This document shows, piece after piece, positions 41,917 to 53,093 of a DNA stretch of 64,000 bases. Under the pieces are notes generated by a model, which was not told where the DNA came from, searched no databases, and saw nothing but the letters and a program-made list of their open reading frames with translations. This DNA is from Thelonectria olida (taxonomy: Eukaryota; Ascomycota; Sordariomycetes; Hypocreales; Nectriaceae). The position numbers were made by a program, and so were the translations under genes. Numbering within the stretch: the first letter of the stretch is position 1; each line of letters opens with the position of its first letter. The stretch is taken from NCBI GenBank assembly GCA_020736575.1, contig JAGPYM010000026.1, positions 526,981 through 590,980 on the forward strand, given 5' to 3'.

Positions 41917-44533
41917 ATGGCATCGAAAGCAAATGCCCCCAAAAAGGTCCGTTTGGCGTGTCGTCGATGCCGTACTAGACGGATAAAGGTCAGCTTACCA
42001 CGACACCACGAGTCCCTTCAATCCCTGACCTAAACAGTGCGATGGCGAGGTTCCGGCTTGTACGAACTGCGCAAAGGCAGGCGAAGTTTGCCTGGATGTT
42101 GACAATCAGAACTCAGGGATGCTCGTCCCTCGGAAGTACGTCCTGAGCCCTCGATGATAGTGTCTTGAGTCCACTAACATTGTCCTCTCTTTAGTTTTGC
42201 GAGTGCCGCTAGAGCCAGAATACAATGGCTTGAAGATATCATCAGGGACCGTCTACCAAATGTTGATTTAGCGATGGGTCCTCAGATTGATGCTTGCCCA
42301 GATCCAAGTGCCTCATCCATGAGTGTCGATAGGGAACATGGCGATGAAGATGAGCCCAGCCCGCCCACTGCTGTTTCGATGCCCTCCAGAGCTGATCGCC
42401 AAGCGATCCAGCCTTCGCGACAGCAGTCGCTCAAGCGACCGGCCGAAGAGCCATCAGATACAGTGGATGCTTCTTTTCCAGAACGTGCCCATTCGATTGC
42501 CTACAACCTTGGAATGCTCTCTCTAAACTCGGACTCATCACAGAGACACTATCTCGGATCCAGCTCCGGCCTCCTATTCACACACCTGATTGGCGCAACG
42601 CCCTCTAGTGCTGGATCTCCTTCAGTCGCGGGTGCTGAAGTGAGTGAACCCGATGGGAACGAGTGGGCCGGCGAAGGATCGGCCCTTGATGCGTCAAAGC
42701 AGTACTACCGTAGCCTGTTCACGTTCCTTAGACAGGTAGACCCTCCCGGAATTACCCCTACGTTTCGCGCAGCTGACATTTAAGTAGGAACTTCCCAGAA
42801 GGGAAGATGCTCTATTATTGGTTCGAACTTATATTCAATGGATTCACCCTGAGTACCCGGTCCTCGAGTCTTCCTCTCTCCTGAGCGCCCTGGATGCACT
42901 TTACATGTGCGCGCAACAACCTCTCGAGGACGACAATTTCCCCCACGGCTGGCCAAGCCACCTCAGCTCATTCCGATGGAATGGCAGACAAATGTTTCCA
43001 CATGGCGAAAACGGTGAAACCATACCCATGCCTGTCATCGCTTTCATCATTTTTATGGTCTTCAACATCGCTGCCATTGTCAAAGTACGAACGAGAATTT
43101 ACGAATTTCCGCCGGAACGGTTCTATCGTGCTGCCGCACAGTTCTCAAAAGACGCCTTTTCTCAAATTTCACTTACCTCGATTCAGGCTTTGGTCTGCTT
43201 GGTTGTTCACAGCATGCTCACGCCAGCCGAGGTCCATCTTTGGACAATGATCCACGTGGCACTCGCTCATTGCGTCGAGTTAGGTATTCATCGCGAGGAG
43301 CCAGCAGCAGGCAGCGAGGACTTTGATTACCAAAATGTTCGACGATTTACCTTTTTCACTATTTATTCTCTGGATCGGTAAGTTCAAACTCAGCCCAGTA
43401 AAAGTTAATCTAACCAGGTCAGATCTGTATCATCGATCCAAGGTCGACCCTTGGGCTTCCGAGATGAGACATTCGATATTAAAATGCCCGACCCCGATGC
43501 GCAAACAGCCTCCGTGGATCAGCCAATGGGCTTGGCCTTTTCTTCTGCGGTTACACGATATGCAATTCTCACATGGGAGTTAGATCGGATTGTGTCCGAC
43601 ATCAAATTACTCTTCTACCATCTGCCAGGAACATCACCATGGTTCTCCCAGTCAATCGATCCATCGTCACAGCAACTTCGAATCAAAGTCATGCTCCTGG
43701 CCTGGTGGGAGCGAGCATCATCGGAAGATTTTTCCCCCAACGGCCTTGGGAGTCGACAACGTCGGATCTGGCGCCTCAAATTAAAAATCAAGTACCACAC
43801 AACAATGGTCATGCTCTTCCAGCCCTCTCAAATCCTCCGCAGCCCGGTTGAAGAGTCCTTGCAGACTTGCTTCAACCATGCTTCATGCATCTTGCAAGAC
43901 TACCAGAACTTATACGACCTCCATTGCCTCCATCACGGATGGCGCACCGTGCAGAACATCTTTGCTGCAGGTGCGACGCTCATTTACTCTTTTTGGTCAT
44001 CCGGCGCTGTGCGTCGCAATGCATCGAATACCGACCTGTCAAGGAATTTACGGACCTGTTCGAGTCTATTGACAATTGGTGGCGAATGGTGGCCATCAGT
44101 GAAGAGAGGACAGGAGAGCTTTGGGTCGCTTGCCGATTTGACCCTCCAGAGGCTCTATATTGATGCTACGCCTTCCAAATTTCCTCGACTCACACGCCGA
44201 CAACACGCCATGGATCCCCATCACACTCAGACTTCAACCCCTTCGGACCGTAACGCTCCTCCACTGCTGGGACTTAATCCGTCGGAAGTGCCAGAAGGTC
44301 CAGATAATGGGGAGTCTTTCGACCTACAGGCCGCCGGTCTGGCTCTGCCGTCGACACAGGATTCTTGGCAAGATACAAACTTCGAAATCCCGTCACACGA
44401 GTCAAATGAGCTTTTCCCGGAAATCGAGAATTTCCTGGCTGAGTTTGATAGATCCGAGTTCATTTGGAGCTTTTCCTTGAACGCTCTCGGGGACCAATAC
44501 AATATGGGCAACCTCCCAGACTCCACCGAGTAA
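41917..44533 (+). CDS. Zn2Cys6 transcription factor, putative regulator of the 37.8-49.9 kb cluster
   Basis: Five exons (41917-41988, 42038-42135, 42195-42735, 42788-43377, 43423-44533) give 803 residues. The binuclear cluster CX2CX6CX6CX2CX6C is split by intron 1 after RRIK. ASAARARIQWLEDIIRDRLP follows, a linker/coiled-coil dimerisation helix of the kind that sets the spacing of inverted CGG half-sites. A full fungal_trans (MHR) domain spans roughly 240-620, with QALVCLVVHSMLTPAEVHLWTMIHVALAHCVELGIHRE and FFTIYSLDRSVSSIQGRPLGF. The C-terminal 150 residues are Pro/Ser-rich and acidic. It sits in the middle of genes whose promoters share CGGA-N4-TCCG, a dimeric Zn2Cys6-type palindrome, so it is the natural candidate to bind it. 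The effector is unknown. Confidence 0.92.
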
Positions 44534-44649
44534 GTCGACACAGGGGTTCGTCATCATCGTGGTGTACACTTCCCTTTGTCCCACTATAATCAGGCGAGAT
44601 CTAGAATAGTCTGGCTTCTCCTTAAATGGGGGGAGCAGCCCGGGTCTGG

Positions 44650-44661
44650 CGGACTAGTCCG
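44650..44661. promoter_or_regulatory. Perfect palindrome CGGACTAGTCCG upstream of the aconitase paralogue
   Basis: An exact CGGA-N4-TCCG, here fully palindromic over 12 bp, lies 163 bp before the aconitase-like start codon. It is one of four exact matches found, all in promoters of this gene group. The remainder of 44534-44823 shows nothing else. Confidence 0.7.
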
Positions 44662-44823
44662 TGTCGACGGAGCATTCCTCGGCACTGACCAATCCGAGTC
44701 AAGATTTTGCAACTTATGGATTGTTCGCAACTCGTTCGTGTCAATAAAAAGGTGAAGTATGTCATAAAACCAATCTTTCGAACCAGTAACCCATGTTCGC
44801 TGCAGGAAGTGTATTGTTCCGCA

Positions 44824-47297
44824 ATGTTTCGAAATGTTACGCTGAACACCCGCTTGGCACCGGGCCGGGCTTTGATCTGGCATCAGGTCCGAGGTTTCGC
44901 TGTTGTCAGTGATCGCGTTGCACTGAGTCCATTAGAGCCGGTATATGGATAAATGCTCTCAACTTCCAGGAAAGCCTTGCTAACTACCTATCATAGTACA
45001 ATCCGCTGGACTACACCTCCAGGCTTAACACGCTTCGTCGTGTCAAACAGTCCAGCACAAGGCCTTTGACACTGTCAGAAAAGCTGTTATACAGTCACTT
45101 GAATAGTACTGAACGTGAATGGGCCATGGACGATATTGAGAGGGGAAAGACAATTCTGCAGTTACAACCCGACCGAGTTGCATGTCACGATGCCACTGCC
45201 ACCATGGCGTGTCTGCAATTCATCAGCGCAGGCATTCCAAGAGTGAAAGTGCCCACTTCTATTCACAGTGATCATCTCATTGTTGCCGAATACGGGGCCG
45301 AGAAAGATCTTCTCCGGGCGAGTTGTGACCACAGGGAAGTGTATGCCTTCCTCGAAAGCACATCACGAAAATACGGAATGGCCTACTGGAAAGCCGGCGC
45401 TGGTATTATCCACATCACAATCTTTGAGAACTACGCCTTCCCGGGCGGTCTCATCATTGGAACGGATTCCCACACACCCAATGCCGGCGGAATGGGCATG
45501 CTGGGAATTGGTGTTGGTGGCTCCGACGCCGTAGATGCTATGGCCGGCATGCCTTGGGAAATATCCTGCCCGAAGATCACAGGAGTCCATCTCACCGGTC
45601 AACTGCTGGGTTGGAGTTCGTCCAAGGATATTATCTGCAAGCTTGCAGGTATCCTGACTGTTTCTGGTGGCAAAGGAAAGATTATTGAATTCTTCGGCCC
45701 TGGTTGCGACACTCTGGGTGCGACGGCTATGGGAACCGTGTGCAACATGTCTGCGGAAATTGGTTCTACATCCTGCATCTTTCCATATTCGCCAGCCATG
45801 TCTCGTTACCTCGCTGCGACTAAGCGTGCGGATATCGCATCACACGCCGACTCGTTCAAAGAGTCTCTCCTAACCGCCGACCCTGGGAGCGAAAATCACT
45901 ACGACGAGATCATCGAGATTGATCTGTCTCGCTTAGAGCCTCACATCAACGGCCCATTCACCCCTGATCTGTCCCACCCACTATCTCAATTCAAAGACCA
46001 CATTAGTGCGAGTTCATGGCCGACTAAGCTCAGCTGCAGTATGGTTGGAAGCTGCACCAACAGCTCATATGAAGATCTTGAGAAGGTCCGTGATCTCGTG
46101 CTCCAGGCTAAGAGTGCTGGTCTAGACAAGGTGAAGACACCCTTTTTAGTCAGCCCAGGAAGCGAGCAGATCAGAGCCACAGCGGAAGACACTGGCATTC
46201 TGGATACTCTCCGGGGAGCTGGTGCAACTGTGCTTAGCAACTCATGTGGACCATGTGTTGGCCAATGGGATCGGAAGGATGTCGACGTTCGAGGCGCAGA
46301 GAAGAACTCGGTCATCTCCAGCTTCAATCGCAACTTCACGGGTCGTCATGACAGCAACCCAGCCACACACTCCTTTGTCACCTCACCGGAGTTGGCCACA
46401 GTCTTTGCTTTTAAAGGGGACCTCAACTTCAACCCAACAACCGACAGCGTGAGTGTTGGCAGCGGAGGATGCAAAACCGAGTTTCAGTTCTCACCACCCA
46501 AGTCGAAGGAATTGCCAGAGTCCTTTTCCCCAGGTGTCGATTTGTTCCAAGCTCCTGTCATGTCTGACACCAGCAACTTAGCGGTTGCCATCGACCCAGA
46601 AAGCGATAGGCTGCAGTTGCTCACACCATTTAAGTCATGGGCCAGTGGAAACGCACTTAAGATGGACATCCTCATCAAGGTTGCTGGTAAATGCACGACG
46701 GATCATATCTCGCCAGCCGGTCCTTGGTACAAGTACCGTGGCCACCTGGGGAACATCAGCAACAATATGCTTCTCGGTGCGACCAACGGCTTTCTACCGA
46801 ACGCGAGCTCGTTGGAGATGGTCGGCCAGGCACGAGATGTTCGTGACGGAGAAATGAAGCCAGTCCCCCAGGTTGCGAAGAGTCTGCAGAAGCAAGGTCG
46901 TCGATTTTGCATCATCGGAGACAACAATTATGGCGAGGGAAGCTCCCGAGAACATGCTGCGCTTGAGCCTCGATACTTGGGTGGTGTAGCTGTTATTGCG
47001 AAGAGTTTCGCCCGTATTCATGAGACGAACTTGAAGAAGCAGGGGATGCTGCCTCTTACCTTCAACGACCCAGCAGACTACGACAAGATCAAGGAAGGAG
47101 ACATGATCAGTCTGTTAGATGTCGATGACGGAGAACTACGGCCAGGAAAACAAGTTAAGATGGTGGTGGAATCAACTGACGGCTCACAATGGGCAGGAAA
47201 GCTCAATCATTCATATCATTCACATCAGATCCAATGGTTGCGAGCTGGAAGCGCACTCAACCACATTAAACAGGTTACGTTAGGGCAGACTCTATGA
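44824..47297 (+). CDS. Mitochondrial aconitase paralogue (aconitate hydratase family)
   Basis: Two exons (44824-44940 and 44997-47297; 56-nt intron) give 805 residues. The first exon (MFRNVTLNTRLAPGRALIWHQVRGF) is Arg-rich, lacks acidic residues and looks like a mitochondrial presequence. The [4Fe-4S] cysteines are all present: Cys392 in GSCTNSS, and Cys456 and Cys459 in SCGPC. Also visible are HSDH, GTDSHTPNAGG, the catalytic-arm GEGSSREHAALEPR (Ser689-Arg690), and FARIHETNLKKQG. It is therefore probably an active dehydratase/hydratase. Its place in a co-regulated cluster, rather than alone, argues for a specialised paralogue acting on a citrate-like tricarboxylate rather than the housekeeping TCA enzyme. 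Whether the genome has another aconitase cannot be seen here. Confidence 0.93.
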
Positions 47298-48266
47298 TAT
47301 TTGAGGATGAAAAGTCTGCCCATAGTAGTTCCTTGTGTTTTTATTTAGAATTGACTTCAAGCAATATTAGCATGTCAAAACACACCCGGCCATCATCACC
47401 TGTGAAATTACCAAGTAAAAGAAAAAGTCCTCCTCCATACTTTAGCCTGCACTTTGTAGAATACCAGTTTTACCACGTGCCAGTGATTTCCTCTACTGTT
47501 CGTGGTTCGTCATCCGCTCCCGGATTCACCTAAAAACGATATTGCAGCCTCATCTTCGAGAGGTTGGTCAATGCCGAAGTCGACCAGCGTCCAACCCACG
47601 AAGCCAACGTTAATAGAAGAACATATCTACGGAGAATTCCTCTCGTGTTTGAGTGTGTCACGCGGACGCAAAAAAACTAGCTCATGGCCTGCTCCTTACT
47701 CCATGATCTCCCGCAAAAACAACTACCATCTCATAACCTTGTCCTTTTTCCCCGCGCCCCCCGCATGACTTTGGGCTGCGGAGAGGCGACCAAAGCCATG
47801 AGGACGCCACGAGGAAGCTAACGGAGCAGCCCTGTCCAATAGCCTGCGTCCGGTTCGCAATCCCTCCCAAGATCACAAGCTTGCGGAGCAGTCCGTACCA
47901 CTCGTTGCTTTCCCCGTGGGGTAGCAGACACGGCGGACAAGTCCAGCACGCAAATCTCAGTTCCGGACATGCTCTCATTCGCGGCAACCAGGAATTCACA
48001 GCTCAGCCAGCTGCCAGGAATACACGTAGCTTTTGGAGATCCCAGTCTGGGGAATGGTCCCAGCGTGTGCGGGGGCAGAAGTTCAATCAGTTCATAGCAC
48101 GAACGAGATTCGGTCAAGTCCTTGGCTCCTTTGAGATGCAACAGTTAAATAAGCTGGCGACGACCCTCGAACAGGATCTCAACATCTTCACTCCAACACA
48201 TCGACGATCTTGACAAGTCTCCCAGCTGATCTATTCTTCTTATCGTACCCAGACTCAGTCATCACA
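47298..48266. promoter_or_regulatory. Promoter of the ACS-family transporter with CGGA-N4-TCCG
   Basis: CGGAGCAGTCCG at 47884-47895 is an exact CGGA-N4-TCCG element. CGGACAAGTCCA at 47934-47945 matches 11 of 12. They lie 320-385 bp before the transporter start codon. No gene was detected in this 969-bp gap. Confidence 0.65.
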
Positions 48267-49857
48267 ATGATGAGAGACCAACTCGACGTCAAGTCGGATG
48301 CCCTGAACGCCACGGCCGACCACCTCGATGCCACGCTGGAGAAGCACGAGGTTCTCGACATGAAGCCCAACGGTTCCGAAATCGCCATGACTGACGAAGA
48401 GTGGCGTGCTACTGAGAAGAGTCTCGTCAGGAAGCTCGACTTTACTCTGATTCCCATGGTTTGGGTCCTGTATCTCTTCAACTATCTAGATCGAAACAAC
48501 ATTGCGTACGTTTACAAGTAGAACCTCAAGTCGCGGTTGACTAACATTCCTGTCATAGCCAAGCTAGACTGAGCTCTTTCGAAGAGGATCTTGGCCTGGT
48601 CGGGACCCAGTTCAATGTCGCCGTGTCGATTCTAAACGTCGGCTACATGCTTGGACAGCTGCCATCCAACATGGCTCTCACCCGATGCCGACCGTCTCTG
48701 TACATCCCTGCGTGGACCGCGCTCTGGTCATGCATATCTGCCGCAACCGCTGCCGCCAAAAACTATCACCACCTGATCGTTATTCGCCTGTTCCTGGGTA
48801 TCGCCGAATCTCCTTTCTTTCCGGGAGCCATGTATCTGCTGAGCTGCTGGTACCCTCGCAAGGAATTGGCTCTGCGAACTGCCATTCTGTACTCTGGAGT
48901 TCTTCTCGCGACGGCCTTTTCTGGTCTTATTGCCGCTGGCGTTCTGTCCAATCTTGAGGGTGTTCGAGGAATCGCTGGCTGGCAGTGGCTTTTTATCATC
49001 GAAGGTGCCGGCAGCTTTTTGGCCGCCGTCGTCGCCGTCGCCCTTCTGCCAGACTTCCCTGGCCAAAAGACTGGAGTTGCGAAGTGGCTTCTCACGGATG
49101 CTGAGCAACGCGTCGCTGTAGAGCGCATTGAGAGGGATCGTGTTTCGCTGCCTACTGAGGACCCAAGTGTCTGGAACGGACTTCGGCTCGCCGTCAAGGA
49201 CATCCGTACTTGGGTATTTGTGAGTGCTCAGAAGAACCTCACATAACCACAATCAACTAACCATTTGTTTAGGTCATCATGCTCACCGCAAACCACAGTG
49301 CTTACGGATTCAACAACTTCTTCCCCACCATTGTTAAAGGGTTCAAGCTCGGAAACACTACCCTCACTCTTGTTCTTACTGCGCCGCCTTACTTGATTGC
49401 CACGGTTGTCGCTTTCTGCACTGCGTGGTCCAGCGATCGCCGCAAGGATCGAGGATACCACATCGCAATCCCGCAATCAGTGGCTTGCATCGGCTTCATC
49501 ATTTCCGTTGCCACCATCAACAACGCGGCTCGGTATGCTGCCGCATTCTTGTACATCTGCGGCTGCTTTTCTTCCAATGCCATGGTCTTCAGCTGGGCCA
49601 GTTCGACACTCAACCAAACGGCTGAGAAGCGAGCTTGCGCAACAGCTATCATTAACTTGTTGAGCCAGCTCGGAAATATCTGGAGCCCTTACTTCTTCCC
49701 AGCGAGTGACGGGCCACGTTACATCAAGGCGAACCTTCTCATGATGGCTTTCTCCCTGCTATCGGTGGTTACTTGCGTTGTCATGAAGGCCATGCTGCGA
49801 AAGGCAAACCGCAAGTTAAGGGACTCGGGGGAGAATGTGAACTTCTTTACGCTTTAA
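48267..49857 (+). CDS. MFS transporter, anion:cation symporter (ACS, Dal5/Tna1-like) family
   Basis: Three exons (48267-48505, 48559-49219, 49273-49857) give 494 residues. A charged cytosolic N-terminus of about 55 residues precedes KSLVRKLDFTLIPMVWVLYLFNYLDRNNIAQARLSSFEEDLGL, the hallmark first helix and loop of the ACS family. GYMLGQLPSN, IRLFLGIAESPFFPGAMYLLSCWYPRKELALRTA and the late NLLSQLGNIWSPYFF also fit the family. Fungal ACS members import organic anions such as nicotinate, allantoate, biotin precursors, pantothenate or tartrate. An exact CGGA-N4-TCCG element upstream links it to the RraA-like, amidohydrolase, carrier and aconitase-like genes, making it the likely plasma-membrane importer for that pathway's acid substrate. 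Confidence 0.93.
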
Positions 49858-50547
49858 GCAGCGGGCGACCCTTTTCAAACTATCCATAGTTGGGCTTCAA
49901 TAAGAACTGAGTTTGTCAGTATGTTGGTAGTTATGTTTACGATACTACCAGCAGTTTAGTCTGGGCTTGTATAGGCAATACTAGAATGTTTTCAACAATG
50001 CAAATACATAATAGGTCCACACATGTACCTCCATCTCCCTTCGTGCGCTGACGCAAATCTCTCAATCCACTATTCTTTCTTCCTTACGACTACAGTTCCA
50101 ACTGGAAGCACGTTCTCAAGGCGACGGCCCAAAGCTCCAACGGCACAATTGATGCAAGTTGCCCATAAATGTCTTATTATTGAGAGCTATTCTCACAGTC
50201 AAAGCTCTATCGTGATTCCAAAGTCAACAATAGATAAAAGGCGAACAGAACGTCTCGAGCTTCCTTAATTTTGGAGAAGCGGAAGACCTGGGCTGGAAGT
50301 CATCAGCTTAGGTACCTAGACAAGCGTAATTTAAGATCAATCGACGACAAGAGTATCGACTGGAGAGTCATTTGCCTCCGTTCGCAACTCAGTAGAGACA
50401 GCTAACAATGTGATTTAAATTTGTAACAACGATCTTTCAATCTAAATTGGCTAATTGAACTGGCAATCTGTACTCGCAATACCAGACAATATCGACCATA
50501 GCCTGCCCCGTCAACAAACCATTCCCCTCGTGTCCACAAGCTACATA
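49858..50547. other. Convergent 3' intergenic region
   Basis: 690 bp between the stops of the ACS transporter (plus) and the alcohol oxidase (minus). AT-rich 3'-UTR-like sequence; no gene was seen. Confidence 0.5.
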
Positions 50548-53093
50548 TTAAAGACGATAAGGAACAGTCAATTCTCCCGGAGCATTGTAACTCGGGACCT
50601 TCATATCCAGAGCATCGCCGGAGTACCCGAGATCTTCGGCAACCAAAGTGGCCGCCTTTTCACCAATGAGCAACGCCGTAGAATACCTGTAAGCTGTTGT
50701 TAGCAAAGTGATGCTTGTCACTGGTGGATATTTTGTATCTGTGGATTATACTCACGTGTTGCAGCCAACATTGTCGGGGCAGATACTGAGATCGGCAACC
50801 TTGAGTCCCTTCACACCATGAACGTTGAGTCTTTCATCCAAGACACCGTGCTTCACGATGCTGTTTCCTTCCTTCGGGGCCATGGAGCATGTGCCCACTA
50901 TTAGATGAGACGGTCAGCAATGGTACCAGATTGATTAAAAGGCCCTACACGAGGAGGGGATGCTTACAACTATGCCAAGTGCTCTCTGTGTGGGCCTTGA
51001 CCCATTCTTCGATCGCTTTGATGTCTGCTTGGCTGTACTTGAGTTCGCCACGAGTGTTGACCTTGTTGGACGACAGAATGTTGGTGGCACACTTGTTCTC
51101 TGCCTCGGGGAGGAGTCTAGACCAGCTGCCGTGGCCAATTCCGGCAGATAGGTTACCGGGAAGAGCATAAGCCTTTGTAGTCTCCAGATCCATGTCATGA
51201 GTGCAGGCAGGAGAATCATAGTCAAAGGCGGGGTGCTGTCCTGCGTTAGTATGGAAAGGCAGCAGAGTTGTGTAGTACATACCATATTCTGGACCTCACC
51301 GGCATAGGCATCCATGCGGCGTGCAGTTTCTCGAGATTTGATGTATCCCCAAACCATGGGCACCATGTCACGCTCATCGTTCATGAACCCAGCATCAAAG
51401 TCAGGGGTTTCATAAGGGTCGGCACTCTTGATGTGGGTACTTCCGCGAGAGAACGGGTACTCCAAAAAATGGAACATGGTGAAGAACTTTCCGGGAGGCC
51501 TTGGTAGAGTCAGCGTAATGGTCAAGTCTGAGGCTGGTGGGAGTCGATCACTCACATAAGCATATGGTCACCAAACCAGCCAGCAATCACGGAATAGTGC
51601 ATGACTGGCTTGTCAGGCTTGTTCTGAAAGTAGCTCTTCCATCCGTCTCCGAAGTGAGGAGTCGGCCAGGTCTCAAACTCCCTCAGCTCTTCCTGGGTCG
51701 GGCGGATCTTGACGCCGGCGTCAATACCATTCGTAGCAAGAGGGCCAGTTCCGTTCTGGTGCCATTGGTCAAAAACACCTAACTCATCATTAGACCCTTC
51801 CTCGTCGCGATCTTAGACAGGAATACTCACGCCTCTGGACTTCAGGGTCACCTCGGACAAAGTCGTCGAAACTCTCCGTGTCAGGCTTTGCTCTGAATAC
51901 GGAAAATGTAAGGTAGTGGTCCTGGAAGTTGAGACCGACACCGGGCAAATTGACGATGCAATTGACACCAGCCTGCTTAAGCGTTTCAGGGTTGCCGATT
52001 CCTGAGCGCTGAAGAATCAACGGGGACGAAAGGGTGCCACCCGACACGACAATTTGCTTGCGGGCACGGAATGTCCGACGTGGAGCTGGCCCGCCTCCAA
52101 GTGGCTTCGTGGGAACAGTCTGGACAGCAACAGCACGGCCGTTCTCAATAATGACCTTTTCGACCTTGGTGCTGGTAGCAAGATACAAGTTGCTATGGAC
52201 CGCACGAGTCGCGTGGACATCTGTGTATAGCAATTAGCAAATGTGCCGAATACCCCTCGCCGTTACCACCGTGAAAGTCGAGCTTGGGTGCGTCCATCTT
52301 CAAAACAAAACATGTGCAGGGCGACTTACAAGCATGTGCCGAGTCGCTTCGACGACCCGTATCCCTGTTGATCCACTTCAGCCAGTGCTCAGCACCGTGG
52401 CCAGTGGTCAAGTCCTGGAGATCATCAACGACAGGAATGCCTTGGGACTCCGCAGCTCGCAAGAAGTCCTCCTTGACGGGGTATGTGTAGTTGCCAAAGG
52501 AGACCTTGATAGGGCCCTCAAAGCCATGGACTTCTTTGTTGCGGCAGGCTCTCTGATAGGTCTCGTGCTTCCGCATCAAAGGCAGAAGCTCCTCAGTGGT
52601 CCATCCTTTGGCCTGGAAGTCATCGCTAGACAAAATGTCAGTGTTGAAGGCACAGCGGGCGGAGAGTAGGACGAACTAGTCACTCGCGGAAGCGCGAGTG
52701 TACATCATAAAGTTGATCGAAGACCCTCCACCGAGAATGTGAGCGGCGGGAACAACAGCCTTGCGGCCGTTGAGCCACTTTGAAGGTCGAGACTCATAGA
52801 AGGATGCAGTCTTGGAGTCAAGCTTCATGTTACGAGGGTAGATACCGGGGCGGTAGACCCAGGGGTTGTTCAAGTTGTTCTCCCCCGCCTCAATAAGGAG
52901 AACCTTGAGGTTGTGGTCGAGATTGGCGAGACTGTTGGGTGTGAGTGAGCTCCTCGCTGCTGGGTCATCCAGGGGATGTGTTCACAAGGACTTACCGTCC
53001 TGCCACGACGCAACCACAGGAGCCACCTCCACAGACAATAATGTCAAACTCCTCTGGGAGGGCACTGTTAAACTTGGCAAAGTCGGATGCCAT
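50548..53093 (-). CDS. Alcohol oxidase (AOX-type GMC oxidoreductase)
   Basis: Nine exons (52996-53093, 52677-52931, 52330-52625, 51831-52220, 51556-51778, 51283-51499, 50968-51235, 50756-50897, 50548-50686) join in frame to 676 codons (675 residues). The FAD Rossmann motif reads [17 protein letters not shown] near residue 22. It is followed by [15 protein letters not shown], the GMC signature [58 protein letters not shown] (second GMC signature), and a C-terminal GTCSMAP ... [18 protein letters not shown]. The whole length parallels yeast methanol/short-chain alcohol oxidases, which are peroxisomal FAD enzymes producing H2O2. The C-terminal tripeptide is YRL, not a canonical PTS1, so peroxisomal import is uncertain. 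One donor (52676, GTTCGT) is weak. No cluster motif was seen upstream, so it may be independent of the neighbouring group. Confidence 0.92.
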
